From contig CAJWRP010000028.1 in the NCBI GenBank assembly GCA_913046025.1, positions 1 through 11,605 on the forward strand: a stretch of 11,605 nt of DNA, given 5' to 3'. This stretch comes from an uncultured Chloroflexota bacterium. GTDB taxonomy: Bacteria; Chloroflexota; Dehalococcoidia; SAR202; UBA11138. How positions within the stretch are numbered: position 1 is the first letter of the stretch; every line of letters begins with the position of its first letter. Below the pieces are notes generated by a model. That model saw only the letters and a program-made list of their open reading frames with translations. It did no database searches and was not told where the DNA came from. Below are positions 1 to 6,983 of the stretch, piece by piece. The position numbers and the translations under genes were made by a program.

Positions 1-773
1 AACTGCGATAGACTTGCCAAGCAAGAGTCAAACACAGCTGAGCCCACGGTGTTCAGGACGACGTCTGTGCCTTCGTCGCCTGTTAACGCCAGCACTATTT
101 CTGAGAAGTCCAGGTCTTCTGTTGAAAGAACAACCTCTGCGCCAAGGGATTCTATAGTTGGAATCTTGTCCGGAGAGGTGGTAACTGCGATTACCCGGGC
201 TCCCTTCGCCGCTGCAACTTGAATGGCATGAATTCCCAGGCCTCCACCAGCACCAGCCACCAGGACGGTCTCACCTGGCCTTACTTTTGCTACGTCGGAT
301 ATGGCCTGAATCGTGACTCCTACCGGGCACGCAGCTAAGCATGCATCAACTAGATCAACGCCATCGGGGATAAGCACCAAAGATGTCTCGGGCAAAACCA
401 CAAAATGGGCGAAGCCACCGTTAATGCCGTGACCGATACCCTGACCTTCTCTGCAGCGGTACTGGTGACCTGCTAGACAGCGGTCGCAGTTGCCGCAAAA
501 GGCAGTCAAGGTCGCCACTACTCGGTCGCCTTCGTTGAAGGAGTTCACAGACACTCCGACACGTTCAATAACCCCTGAGATCTCGTGCCCAAGGATGATG
601 TCTCTGCTTACGTCTCTGCGCAGAAGGCCGGCCATGACTGCGACGTCATGGTGGCACAGGCCGCACGCCGCAACACGAACAAGGACCTGGTCGTCAGCAA
701 CGCCGGGGACCGGAACATCTCGAACCTCTAAATCAGGTTCAGTCCCCGGCTCATTTACGTAAAGGGCTTTCAT
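1..773 (-). CDS. Zinc-dependent alcohol dehydrogenase (MDR family), partial
   Basis: The first 257 residues of a medium-chain zinc alcohol dehydrogenase are visible; the C-terminal part lies beyond the left edge. These cytoplasmic enzymes interconvert alcohols and aldehydes or ketones with NAD(P)H. The N-terminal catalytic domain has the zinc ligand Cys37 in ACGLCHHD, then GHE at 62-64 with His63, and Cys149 in AACPVGVT as the likely third ligand. The structural-zinc lobe is intact with Cys93, Cys96, Cys99 and Cys107. The Rossmann domain begins near residue 168 with the nucleotide-binding loop GAGGGLG at 174-180. Translation starts at ATG 773-771, only 9 nt after the stop of the dehydrogenase upstream. 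The nearest Shine-Dalgarno-like GGAG overlaps the end of that gene, so coupled translation is likely. The substrate cannot be told from sequence; a sorbitol- or quinone-type MDR is less likely because all four structural cysteines are present. Confidence 0.93.
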   Translation of the reverse strand, partial: MKALYVNEPGTEPDLEVRDVPVPGVADDQVLVRVAACGLCHHDVAVMAGLLRRDVSRDIILGHEISGVIERVGVSVNSFNEGDRVVATLTAFCGNCDRCLAGHQYRCREGQGIGHGINGGFAHFVVLPETSLVLIPDGVDLVDACLAACPVGVTIQAISDVAKVRPGETVLVAGAGGGLGIHAIQVAAAKGARVIAVTTSPDKIPTIESLGAEVVLSTEDLDFSEIVLALTGDEGTDVVLNTVGSAVFDSCLASLSQ

Positions 774-782
774 TTGCGTGGA

Positions 783-1682
783 CTAGTCTCCAGTTGCCAC
801 TACGGTATCGAGCAGTTCGACGACCGCCTTGATGGTTGTGCTGGTGGGCCTGTTTCGGTCCACCGTCTCTGGCGTTTCAGATGCGAAAGGCGTCTGGCTC
901 AGCAGCCGGTAAATATCAGCCGCGCCCCTGTGGAAAAACGGCGATACGCCGACCTGCTCAAAGGCGTCGGATATCTCTTCCATTTCACCGATCCAGCGGT
1001 GGGCGTTTGGTGGGAGGCGGGAAATGCCTGTGTCCATCTGCTTCAGTGCATTGGGCTGGCTGCTTTCGAACTCGGCGCGTAGCTGGTCGGAGAGACCCAT
1101 CGCCTCAGCTGCGGATAGAAGAGCTATCTGCAGCGTCGATGTGCCTTTGGTGAGCGCCGCGTAGCACATCTTGATACCGGAGCCGTGTCCGATTTCGCCA
1201 CCCATATCGCGGACCGCGATGCCCTTGCCGTCAAGGTCGCTCATGGCGGAGGCGTTCGGCCCGGAGACGTAGAACCTGGGAGCCTCACCGCGGTTTGGTG
1301 AGCCGCCGATGATGCCGCCATCAATGTACTTCCCGCCTGCGCTGGATATGATTTCCCCTATGGTGCGGGTGCGGTCTGGGGAGATGGCGTTGCAGTCGGC
1401 GTAATAGGTTGTTTCGCCGGTTGATTGCAAAGACTCTGCTACCAGTTCTGCCGCATATGTGGCGTTGGAGGGAACCATAATGCATAGGATTAGGTCGGCC
1501 TCTTTCACCATGTTGTCTATGCTACCAACGTCTCGTATTTTGGAGGACGCGGCAAGGTCTTTCGTGCGGGAACTCCGGCCGTCCAACGAGGTGATAACGT
1601 CGAAGCCGTTCTCTCCCAGGACCTTTCCGACACCGGAACCCATGTCTCCTGGGCTATAAATGGCAATTGTCTTTTCAGGCAT
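783..1682 (-). CDS. NAD(P)-dependent dehydrogenase, 6PGDH/3-hydroxyisobutyrate type with DUF1932 domain
   Basis: A 299-residue member of the beta-hydroxyacid dehydrogenase superfamily. These cytoplasmic enzymes oxidise beta-hydroxy acids or related compounds with NAD(P). The N-terminal Rossmann fold carries YSPGDMGSG at 9-17, where the first glycine of GxGxxG is replaced by Ser, as is common in the DUF1932 subgroup. Further motifs are ADCNAISP at 95-102, DGGIIGG at 121-127, and a helix with the probable catalytic Lys171 in GSGIKMCYAALTKG. The helical C-terminal part from about residue 190 matches DUF1932 in kind. I chose ATG 1682-1680 because AAGGAG lies 10 nt upstream (1693-1698) and the Rossmann strand begins at once; the frame stays open to 1784, but those extra residues resemble no part of the family. 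It heads a two-gene unit with the zinc alcohol dehydrogenase, 9 nt downstream. Substrate unknown. Confidence 0.9.
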   Translation of the reverse strand: MPEKTIAIYSPGDMGSGVGKVLGENGFDVITSLDGRSSRTKDLAASSKIRDVGSIDNMVKEADLILCIMVPSNATYAAELVAESLQSTGETTYYADCNAISPDRTRTIGEIISSAGGKYIDGGIIGGSPNRGEAPRFYVSGPNASAMSDLDGKGIAVRDMGGEIGHGSGIKMCYAALTKGTSTLQIALLSAAEAMGLSDQLRAEFESSQPNALKQMDTGISRLPPNAHRWIGEMEEISDAFEQVGVSPFFHRGAADIYRLLSQTPFASETPETVDRNRPTSTTIKAVVELLDTVVATGD

Positions 1683-1725
1683 ATAGGTCTGACTCCTTAG
1701 GCGTGTAATTTGGCGCGTCCAATCA

Positions 1726-1754
1726 GATATAACGCGGAATTGAATCTCTGACCA
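1726..1754 (-). promoter_or_regulatory. Possible promoter of the dehydrogenase operon
   Basis: Read on the minus strand, TGGTCA (1754-1749) and TATATC (1731-1726) are separated by 17 nt. Each matches four of six sigma-70 consensus bases. The position, about 45 nt upstream of ATG 1682, is sensible, but the match is weak and is a guess from sequence alone. Confidence 0.25.
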
Positions 1755-1871
1755 TCCACTGCTCATTAAGAATAACAGAACCACTTACTCGGGGTCAGCC
1801 ACTCGATATCCCGTTGGAACGGTAGTTACGGGACCGAAGGCGATCTACTGGCTTTGAAGTGGTCTAAAGTT

Positions 1872-1877
1872 TATAAT
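1872..1877 (+). promoter_or_regulatory. Perfect -10 box for the endonuclease IV gene
   Basis: TATAAT matches the sigma-70 -10 consensus exactly and lies 40 nt before the start codon, giving a leader of about 30-35 nt. No good -35 sits at 16-18 nt spacing. TTGAAG at 1854-1859 looks like a -35 but is only 12 nt away, too close. The intergenic region 1683-1917 between the divergent genes otherwise shows nothing I can name. Confidence 0.5.
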
Positions 1878-1917
1878 CTGTCCTCGCATCAGCAACAATT
1901 TGAATCAGGAGATACTT

Positions 1918-2769
1918 ATGGATTTGGGCGCGCACGTTTCGACCGCAGGCGGGATCCCAAAGGCCGTTGGCAGAGCGCAGGAGATTGGTGCGGAGACCAT
2001 CCAGATATTTGCGTCTTCTCCCCGAGCGTGGGCCTTCAAGCCTTTGGACGAAAACCAGATCATCGCCTTTCGGGAGGCGATTGAAGAGGCTGGCATAAGG
2101 TCGACCTATATACATGGGCTGTATCTGGTAAACATTGGTGGCACACCGGAGTTCGTGGAAAAGTCAATCGTGGCCTTGGGACAGAACATGCACGCAGCGG
2201 GTCAAATTGGCGCAGAGGGCGTTATTTTTCACTCCGGCAGTCACAAGGGTGTTGGCTTCGATGCGGTACTGGATCAGGCTGTTGAAGCCCTTTCAAAGGT
2301 GCTTGCAGAGAGCCCTCCAGGCGTTCAACTTATCATAGAGAACTGTGCTGGCATGGGTGCCCAAATTGGAGCCTCATTCGGCGAACTGGGTCGCCTGATG
2401 AAAGCGGTGGACCACCCTCAATTGAAGATCTGCCTGGATACAGAGCATGCCTTTGCAGCCGGGTACAATATCGCCGACCCGGACGGCGTTGAAAGCGCCA
2501 TGGCCGAATTCGAAAAGGAGATCGGGTTGGACCGCCTGGTGGTTGTTCACGCCAACGACTCCAAGGTGGAGCTAGCATCAGGCGTTGACAGGCATGAAAA
2601 CATTGGGGATGGACATATAGGGCTCAGTGGATTTGAGACCATAATGGCGCACCCAGCCTTCCAAAACACGCCATTCTTGCTGGAGGTGCCGGGCGAGGAC
2701 AAGAAGGGTCCGGACAAGGCGAATCTGGACAGGTTGAAGGCCATTCGGGAGCGGCTTGCCAAGGCGTAG
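1918..2769 (+). CDS. nfo: Endonuclease IV (deoxyribonuclease IV, apurinic/apyrimidinic endonuclease)
   Basis: A 283-residue protein of usual family length. Endonuclease IV cleaves DNA 5' to abasic sites and removes blocked 3' ends in base excision repair, using three zinc ions in a TIM barrel. All metal ligands can be placed: His66 (YIHGLYLVN), His105 (FHSGSH), Glu141 (IENCAG), Asp174 and His177 (CLDTEHAFAAGY), His211 (HANDSK), Asp224 and His226 (VDRHENIGDG), and Glu256 (LLEVPG). The N-terminal MDLGAHVS is also typical. I chose ATG 1918 rather than the in-frame TTG at 1900 because AGGAG (1907-1911) sits 6 nt before it and the barrel starts there; starting at 1900 would place the Shine-Dalgarno inside the gene. 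It appears monocistronic, with a perfect -10 box upstream and a strong terminator after the stop. Nothing suggests loss of function. Confidence 0.97.
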   Translation: MDLGAHVSTAGGIPKAVGRAQEIGAETIQIFASSPRAWAFKPLDENQIIAFREAIEEAGIRSTYIHGLYLVNIGGTPEFVEKSIVALGQNMHAAGQIGAEGVIFHSGSHKGVGFDAVLDQAVEALSKVLAESPPGVQLIIENCAGMGAQIGASFGELGRLMKAVDHPQLKICLDTEHAFAAGYNIADPDGVESAMAEFEKEIGLDRLVVVHANDSKVELASGVDRHENIGDGHIGLSGFETIMAHPAFQNTPFLLEVPGEDKKGPDKANLDRLKAIRERLAKA

Positions 2770-2793
2770 GAGATTTGAACTAAAGGTTAATGA

Positions 2794-2830
2794 AGAAGGA
2801 CCTCTCGATTTGAGAGGTCCTTCTGCTTAA
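2794..2830 (+). terminator. Rho-independent terminator after nfo
   Basis: A perfect 13-bp stem (2794-2806 paired with 2812-2824) closes a 5-nt loop, 25 nt after the nfo stop. The downstream tract is only moderately T-rich (GCTTAAGTTGGCGTTT), so termination may lean on stem strength. It also lies just past the end of the minus-strand DoxX remnant and could serve both directions. Confidence 0.8.
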
Positions 2831-2850
2831 GTTGGCGTTTCGTGGCCTGT

Positions 2851-3186
2851 TTATTCCAAGATTGGGTAGCGCTTCACCAGAGGGATCGTCGCCCACCTGC
2901 GGCCCAGGCCCATCGTTGCGCCAGATGCCGTTGCTGCCAGGCCTATCATGATGATGGCCTAGACGATATGCTCGTCCAGAAATGGGTTGTGCTTTGGTAG
3001 GATGAACACTGCCGTGTACATTAGGGCCATCATAAGGACGCCGGTGTAAGCGCCGAGCTTCACGGTCAAACCCAGTAGCAGGGCGACACCCACGTATGTC
3101 AGGCTAAGCATGAACAGCCAGTCCACCAGGACATTTCCGGCCATTGCCTCGTACATCTCGGCGAACGGCCCCTTTGCATATTCCGG
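2851..3186 (-). pseudogene. DoxX-like membrane protein remnant, N-truncated with in-frame TAG
   Basis: The minus frame from about 3186 reads a DoxX-like membrane segment: PEYAKGPFAEMYEAMAG, then hydrophobic stretches around LVDWLFMLSLTYVGVALLLG and YTGVLMMALMYTAVF, then the family-like NPFLDEHIV. At 2959-2961 an amber TAG interrupts the frame. Reading on gives AIIMIGLAATASGATMG and a basic tail (RRW...KRYPILE) to TAA at 2851-2853, as expected for the last helix. In the family the position after HIV is often Tyr, so TAC/TAT to TAG is the simplest origin. A TGA at 3190-3192 and loss of homology remove the first helix or two. The ATG at 3156 is therefore probably internal rather than a start. 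DoxX proteins are small four-helix membrane proteins, some linked to sulfur or thiosulfate metabolism; this copy should be inactive. Confidence 0.72.
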
Positions 3187-3511
3187 TCCTCACACCTCCC
3201 GCAATAGCTCTGCAGAGTACGAACTACTACGTTTCCTGACGATAAACGCGGGCTGGTTGGCCTCGAATAAAGTACCTGCCTTGTTATTGTTAGACCTGGA
3301 ATTGCCGGGCGGCACAGGTTGGGGCCTGCTGAATGACATTCGTAGTGCTTCTCCGGATGCCGAAGCAGACGAATTCAAAGTGATAGTTATCTCCTCTACA
3401 CGAGTAACAAGGGCACAACTTTGAGATAATCGAATTGAGAAGTTCATACCAAAACCCTTCGATATACGTCTCCTTGTCGACACGGTCTCCAAGATCCTAG
3501 CCTCTTCTTAA
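3182..3511 (+). pseudogene. Response-regulator receiver-domain remnant with in-frame TGA
   Basis: The plus frame shows the central and C-terminal parts of a CheY-like receiver: LLLLDLELPGGTGW with the phosphoacceptor Asp at 3293-3295, KVIVISS with the switch Ser, then TGA at 3422-3424. In the same frame after it comes EKFIPKPFDIRLL with the conserved Lys-Pro, VDTVSKILASS and TAA at 3509-3511. The three key residues (Asp, Ser/Thr, Lys) survive, yet the frame is broken once, and the first half, including the acidic pair DD and the first beta strand, is missing or unrecognisable. No start codon with a ribosome site is present. The domain ends soon after the last helix, so the original was probably a stand-alone receiver protein. 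It lies head to head with the DoxX remnant, sharing the lost region. CGA to TGA is one simple origin of the stop. Confidence 0.72.
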
Positions 3512-3566
3512 TAGGCTTCTCGCCTCTAATACCAGTTCACACTTTTGCAAAGTTTCCCTCTCTTCA

Positions 3567-3609
3567 TTTATAGGTCAGTGATTTCATGATATATTCCTAA
3601 CGCCTGACC
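3567..3609 (+). promoter_or_regulatory. Possible promoter with flanking inverted repeat upstream of the iron-transporter fusion
   Basis: TTTATA (3567-3572) and TATATT (3590-3595) are 17 nt apart and could be -35 and -10 boxes. An inverted repeat, GGTCAG (3573-3578) and CTGACC (3604-3609), brackets the -10, and a third TCTGAC occurs at 3614-3619. This could be an operator, but no known iron-responsive box is recognised. The rest of 3512-3645 shows nothing else. Confidence 0.3.
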
Positions 3610-3645
3610 CCATGTCTGACAAAATATAGGAGTGCGGCACAAGTA

Positions 3646-4767
3646 TTGGTTGATTCCCCAAGCCCACAAAGACTTAAGCAGTACCGTGACTATCTGACGG
3701 CGGAACTGAAGGCCGCGGCTATGTACCGAGCCATGGCTGAGGTTGAACCTGACCCAGCCAAGTCAGAGCTCTTCACAAAACTGGTAGAAGCGGAGATGCG
3801 GCACGCCTCACGTTGGGCGGAGAAACTCGGGATGGATGTCTCTCAGTTGGAGCCCGCTGTCGGAGGCCTAAAGATAGGTCTATACCAAAGAGGCGCTAGC
3901 ATATTTGGCACGGCTAAAATCGTGCCATGGCTGCTCAGGGGAGAGGCCAAGTACGTCGCAGCTTATGCTGCTGATCCCGAGGCCAAAGACTTTGCCACCG
4001 AAGAGCGAAGGCATGCTAGAGCGCTGCGTGAGATGGCGGATGGCGTCGATCCAATGGAGGCGTTTCGCAGAGAGCGTTGGCATCGGTTCAGTGGAGGTAG
4101 TGGGAGCCTAAGAGCTGCTGTTTTGGGCGTTAACGATGGCCTCGTATCTAACTTCAGCCTGGTTATGGGTGTCGCAGGCGGCACGGATAACGCCTCATTC
4201 ATTCTTTTGGCTGGCGTGGCTGGTCTTTTGGCGGGGGCGTTCTCCATGGCGGCGGGCGAGTACGTCTCTGTGCGGTCGCAGCGGGACGTCTACGAGTATC
4301 AGATTGGCATAGAGGCCGCCGAGCTAGAGGAGTTCCCTGAAGAAGAAGAAGAGGAACTGGTACTCATCTACCAGGCTAAAGGCCTATCGGAGGAGGAGGC
4401 CAAGAAGGTTGCCGCGCGAATCATGAGTAATCCTCAGGTGGCGCTGGATACAATGGCTCGTGAGGAACTGGGGTTGGATCCGGACGATCTGGGATCGCCC
4501 GTAGGAGCGGCGTTAAGCTCTTTCACGGCCTTCGTTGGTGGCGCAATCGTTCCGATTCTCCCCTACATCCTGAATCTGGGTGGACCCGCATTTGCATTGA
4601 GCGCTGTGCTCAGCGTCATCGCCCTGGTACTGGTGGGCGGCGCGTTATCTCTGGCATCAAGGAAGAGTTGGTACATGGGATCGCTACGCATGCTGCTGGC
4701 TGGAGGCGCAGCCGCAGCGGTGACCTACGGAATCGGCAGTCTCATAGGCGTCACTCTAGCGGGCTAA
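3646..4767 (+). CDS. Ferritin-like/VIT1-CCC1 fusion membrane transporter (MbfA-like)
   Basis: A 373-residue fusion. Residues 8-135 form a ferritin-like four-helix di-iron domain with ligands Glu20, Glu50 and His53 (ExxH), Glu100, and Glu120 and His123 (ExxH). Residues 153-373 are a VIT1/CCC1 membrane domain with the family signature GVNDGLVSNFSLVMG (161-175), AAGEYVS (202-208) with Glu205, and C-terminal hydrophobic helices. The soluble loop between the membrane parts is acidic, with six consecutive Glu at 232-237. Proteobacterial proteins of this architecture (MbfA) export iron and protect against iron and peroxide stress; VIT1/CCC1 proteins move Fe2+ or Mn2+. A similar role here is inference. 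The start is taken as TTG 3646 because no ATG precedes the ferritin helix and AGGAG (3628-3632) lies upstream, although 13 nt spacing is long. The next gene starts 71 nt after the stop. Confidence 0.9.
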   Translation: MVDSPSPQRLKQYRDYLTAELKAAAMYRAMAEVEPDPAKSELFTKLVEAEMRHASRWAEKLGMDVSQLEPAVGGLKIGLYQRGASIFGTAKIVPWLLRGEAKYVAAYAADPEAKDFATEERRHARALREMADGVDPMEAFRRERWHRFSGGSGSLRAAVLGVNDGLVSNFSLVMGVAGGTDNASFILLAGVAGLLAGAFSMAAGEYVSVRSQRDVYEYQIGIEAAELEEFPEEEEEELVLIYQAKGLSEEEAKKVAARIMSNPQVALDTMAREELGLDPDDLGSPVGAALSSFTAFVGGAIVPILPYILNLGGPAFALSAVLSVIALVLVGGALSLASRKSWYMGSLRMLLAGGAAAAVTYGIGSLIGVTLAG

Positions 4768-4838
4768 ATTGGATTCTTCTTAAACCGAGTCAACTTATCG
4801 AACGTCTCCGCTGACGTGACGACAATGGAGTAAGACCC

Positions 4839-6014
4839 GTGAAGTCTACATTTCACCTGGGTAAGATCGCCGGTATCGATATCGGTATTCATTACAGCTG
4901 GTTCTTCATTTTGCTACTGCTGACTTTTAGTCTATCGACATCTTACCTGGTAGCCGCAAATTCCGACTGGTCTTCAGCCGCCCGGTGGACTCTTGGACTG
5001 GCATCCGCACTGGCCCTATTCGCGTCTGTATTGATTCACGAGCTGGCACACTCCTTCGTTGCGAAATCCATGGGATTCCCGGTGCAGGGCATTACGCTTT
5101 TTGTGCTGGGGGGTGTCAGCAACTTGGATGCGGATACACGACGGGCGAAAGACGAATTCACAATTTCTGTTGTAGGGCCGCTGACTAGCCTAGTTCTGGC
5201 CATTGTTTTCTTCTTGATACTTCAAATCATCAACGGAGAGGCCTTGCGAACAACACCGCTATTTAGAGGCGGTCCACTTTTGTCTCCCATAGAAGCCATC
5301 TTAGGGTACCTGTGGTTCATCAATTTACTTTTGGCGATCTTCAATATGCTACCAGCCTTCCCCTTGGATGGTGGCCGGATTCTGCACTCGATAATATGGG
5401 CCTTTTCTGGAAATTACGGCCGGGCCACTAAAATCTCATCGTTTATTGGTCAGGGCGTCGGGCTGCTAATGATCGTCGTTGGTGTTGCACAAATTTTCGG
5501 ACCAATTCCTCTTTTGCTAGGAGGTATAGGGGGACCCTGGTTCGCAGTGATTGGCTTTTTCATCTACTTTGCAGCGCGATCAAACCTGCGGGAAATGGAA
5601 GCAGAGGCTGTGATGCAGGGCGTCCATGTACGGGATGTCATGCGTCCGTCGCTGGACTTTATAGACCCTGACTTGTCCGTTTACGACGTCGTCGAGCACC
5701 TCATGAGAGGGGGAGTCAGGGCGATGCCGGTGTGCGAAGACAACCTCCTGACAGGTATTATCTCGCTGACAGACGTCAAGAAGGTGGACAGAGCTAGGTG
5801 GCCTACAACTCCTGTTAGAGATATCATGGCACCTATGCCAGTGCTTTCCGTCGAGCCGCATGAAGATCTCTCAGACGCCCTGGGGCTATTGGCGGAGAAT
5901 TCCATACATCAGACGCCCGTGCTTTATCAGGGACGACTGATAGGCATGCTCACCAGGGCTGACATCATAGATTATCTACACCGACGCAAGGAGCTGGGCG
6001 TTGAACAGACTTAG
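4839..6014 (+). CDS. Site-2 protease family zinc metalloprotease (M50) with paired CBS domains
   Basis: A 391-residue membrane protein. An N-terminal core of about six transmembrane helices carries HELAH at 67-71 (two zinc His and the catalytic Glu68) and NMLPAFPLDGGR at 169-180, with Asp177 as third zinc ligand. Two CBS motifs follow at about 265-318 (VRDVMRP...GIISLTDV) and 326-380 (VRDIMAP...GMLTRADI), in the cytoplasm. M50B proteases with CBS domains cut membrane-bound substrates such as anti-sigma factors or transmembrane regulators, and the CBS pair may bind adenine nucleotides and gate activity. No substrate gene is evident here. GTG 4839 is the start: GGAG at 4827-4830 is 8 nt upstream, and the MKSTFHLGKIAGIDIGIHYSW opening is standard for the family. 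It lies between the VIT1 fusion and an EamA transporter and may be co-transcribed with both. Confidence 0.93.
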   Translation: MKSTFHLGKIAGIDIGIHYSWFFILLLLTFSLSTSYLVAANSDWSSAARWTLGLASALALFASVLIHELAHSFVAKSMGFPVQGITLFVLGGVSNLDADTRRAKDEFTISVVGPLTSLVLAIVFFLILQIINGEALRTTPLFRGGPLLSPIEAILGYLWFINLLLAIFNMLPAFPLDGGRILHSIIWAFSGNYGRATKISSFIGQGVGLLMIVVGVAQIFGPIPLLLGGIGGPWFAVIGFFIYFAARSNLREMEAEAVMQGVHVRDVMRPSLDFIDPDLSVYDVVEHLMRGGVRAMPVCEDNLLTGIISLTDVKKVDRARWPTTPVRDIMAPMPVLSVEPHEDLSDALGLLAENSIHQTPVLYQGRLIGMLTRADIIDYLHRRKELGVEQT

Positions 6015-6030
6015 CCATAATAAATTATGG
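6015..6030. repeat. Short palindrome between M50 and EamA genes
   Basis: CCATAAT and ATTATGG (7 bp arms, 2-nt centre) form a perfect dyad directly after the TAG stop. The centre is too short for a good RNA hairpin, so if it has a function it would be as a DNA-binding site. It may be chance in an AT-rich spot. Confidence 0.3.
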
Positions 6031-6044
6031 TTTAGCCTGCTTAA

Positions 6045-6917
6045 TTGAACGTAGTCCTCGAAAGCCTATTATTAGGTGTAGCGGCATCAATTGGCTGGGG
6101 CATTGCTGACTTCATCACGGCTGTCGTATCCAAGCGACTGGGTATTCTCAGGACCATTGTCGGTGTTCACGTCGTCAGCATCCTCGCCACAGTAGGCTAC
6201 TTTCTGGCCACATCTGACGTGGCAATGGTTTCTCCGGCCAATTGGGCATTTCTCGTGGCTCTCTCTGTAATCGGTTTCGTAATCTACCTCTCTTTTTACA
6301 GGGCATTGCAGATAGGGCCAGTCGCCATTGTGTCCCCGATAGTATCCGCGTTCGCTGTGGTTGTGATAATACTGGCATTCATTTTTACCAAGGAACGTCT
6401 CACAGAAATCCAGAGCCTGGCAGCGGCGGCTAGCATTGGTGGTATCGTCCTGGCTTCTGTGAATATTCGGGCCGGCATGGCTTTTCGAGATGTCGTCGGA
6501 CTCGGAGTACTGTTGGCATTCGTGGCAATGTTCGGAATCGGTGTCTGGCAGTTTGGCATCGGGGTCCTGTCCAGGGATATCGGCTGGTTTTTACCTATTT
6601 TCCTGGGCAGGGTCATCACGTTGGCTATGTTTGCACCCCTGGCAGCGGCCCGCAGAGAGTGGCCGTGGCAGCGAATGACCGTGCCTCTCCTTGTTGGTGT
6701 TGTAGCAATAGGTCTCACGGAAACGGGCGGACTCTTCGCGTTTACGAGAGGCGCTGAGGTTGGTGTCATATCCATCGTGGCAGCCGCAGCCATAACCTAT
6801 CCCATAATTCCCATGCTGGGCGGGTTGTTCATTTTCAAAGAGCAGGTGACTCGTCTGCAGTTTGCCGGTCTGGGATTGGCCATGGCTGGCCTGTTTCTTC
6901 TGGCCATCAGCGGATGA
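6045..6917 (+). CDS. EamA-type (DMT superfamily) transporter
   Basis: A 290-residue, very hydrophobic protein with about ten predicted transmembrane helices in two repeats, about residues 5-138 and 148-288, the standard double-EamA architecture. Typical features are the opening GWGIADFITAVVSKRLG, FYRALQIGPVAIVSPI near residue 85 at the end of the first repeat, and in the second repeat GGLFAFTRGAEVG followed by FKEQVTRLQFAGLGLAMAG. DMT proteins export or import small metabolites or amino acids; the substrate cannot be inferred. The start is uncertain: TTG 6045 is preceded by an in-frame TAA at 6042, so nothing earlier is possible, and the next start-like codons lie inside the first helix. No clear Shine-Dalgarno site is seen, so translation may be weak or coupled to the protease gene, which stops 30 nt upstream. 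Confidence 0.88.
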   Translation: MNVVLESLLLGVAASIGWGIADFITAVVSKRLGILRTIVGVHVVSILATVGYFLATSDVAMVSPANWAFLVALSVIGFVIYLSFYRALQIGPVAIVSPIVSAFAVVVIILAFIFTKERLTEIQSLAAAASIGGIVLASVNIRAGMAFRDVVGLGVLLAFVAMFGIGVWQFGIGVLSRDIGWFLPIFLGRVITLAMFAPLAAARREWPWQRMTVPLLVGVVAIGLTETGGLFAFTRGAEVGVISIVAAAAITYPIIPMLGGLFIFKEQVTRLQFAGLGLAMAGLFLLAISG

Positions 6918-6925
6918 CAGTGAAA

Positions 6926-6949
6926 GACCGAGCGGTGCTATACTCGGTC
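6926..6949 (+). other. Hairpin between EamA and SDR genes
   Basis: GACCGAG (6926-6932) and CTCGGTC (6943-6949) form a 7-bp stem with a 10-nt loop, 9 nt after the EamA stop. No T-run follows, so it may act as an mRNA-end or attenuation structure rather than a full terminator. Confidence 0.4.
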
Positions 6950-6983
6950 GGCAACATTGGAATAATTAGCAGGGAGGTGGTAT

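Noticed and set aside
490..762. Open frame on plus opposite the alcohol dehydrogenase
   Set aside because: Low-complexity Arg/Thr/Ser-rich translation; the minus strand carries a full set of zinc-enzyme motifs.
1854..1877. TTGAAG paired with TATAAT as a full sigma-70 promoter
   Set aside because: The spacing is 12 nt, too short; only the -10 box was kept.
2959..3424. TAG (2959) and TGA (3422) as recoding sites for pyrrolysine or selenocysteine
   Set aside because: Both genes also lack N-termini, no SECIS-like hairpin is evident after the TGA, and neither family is known to use these residues; decay is simpler.
6296..6793. 165-codon open frame on minus within the EamA gene
   Set aside because: Thr/Ala/Pro-rich translation with no family features; it is the antisense shadow of a hydrophobic transporter.
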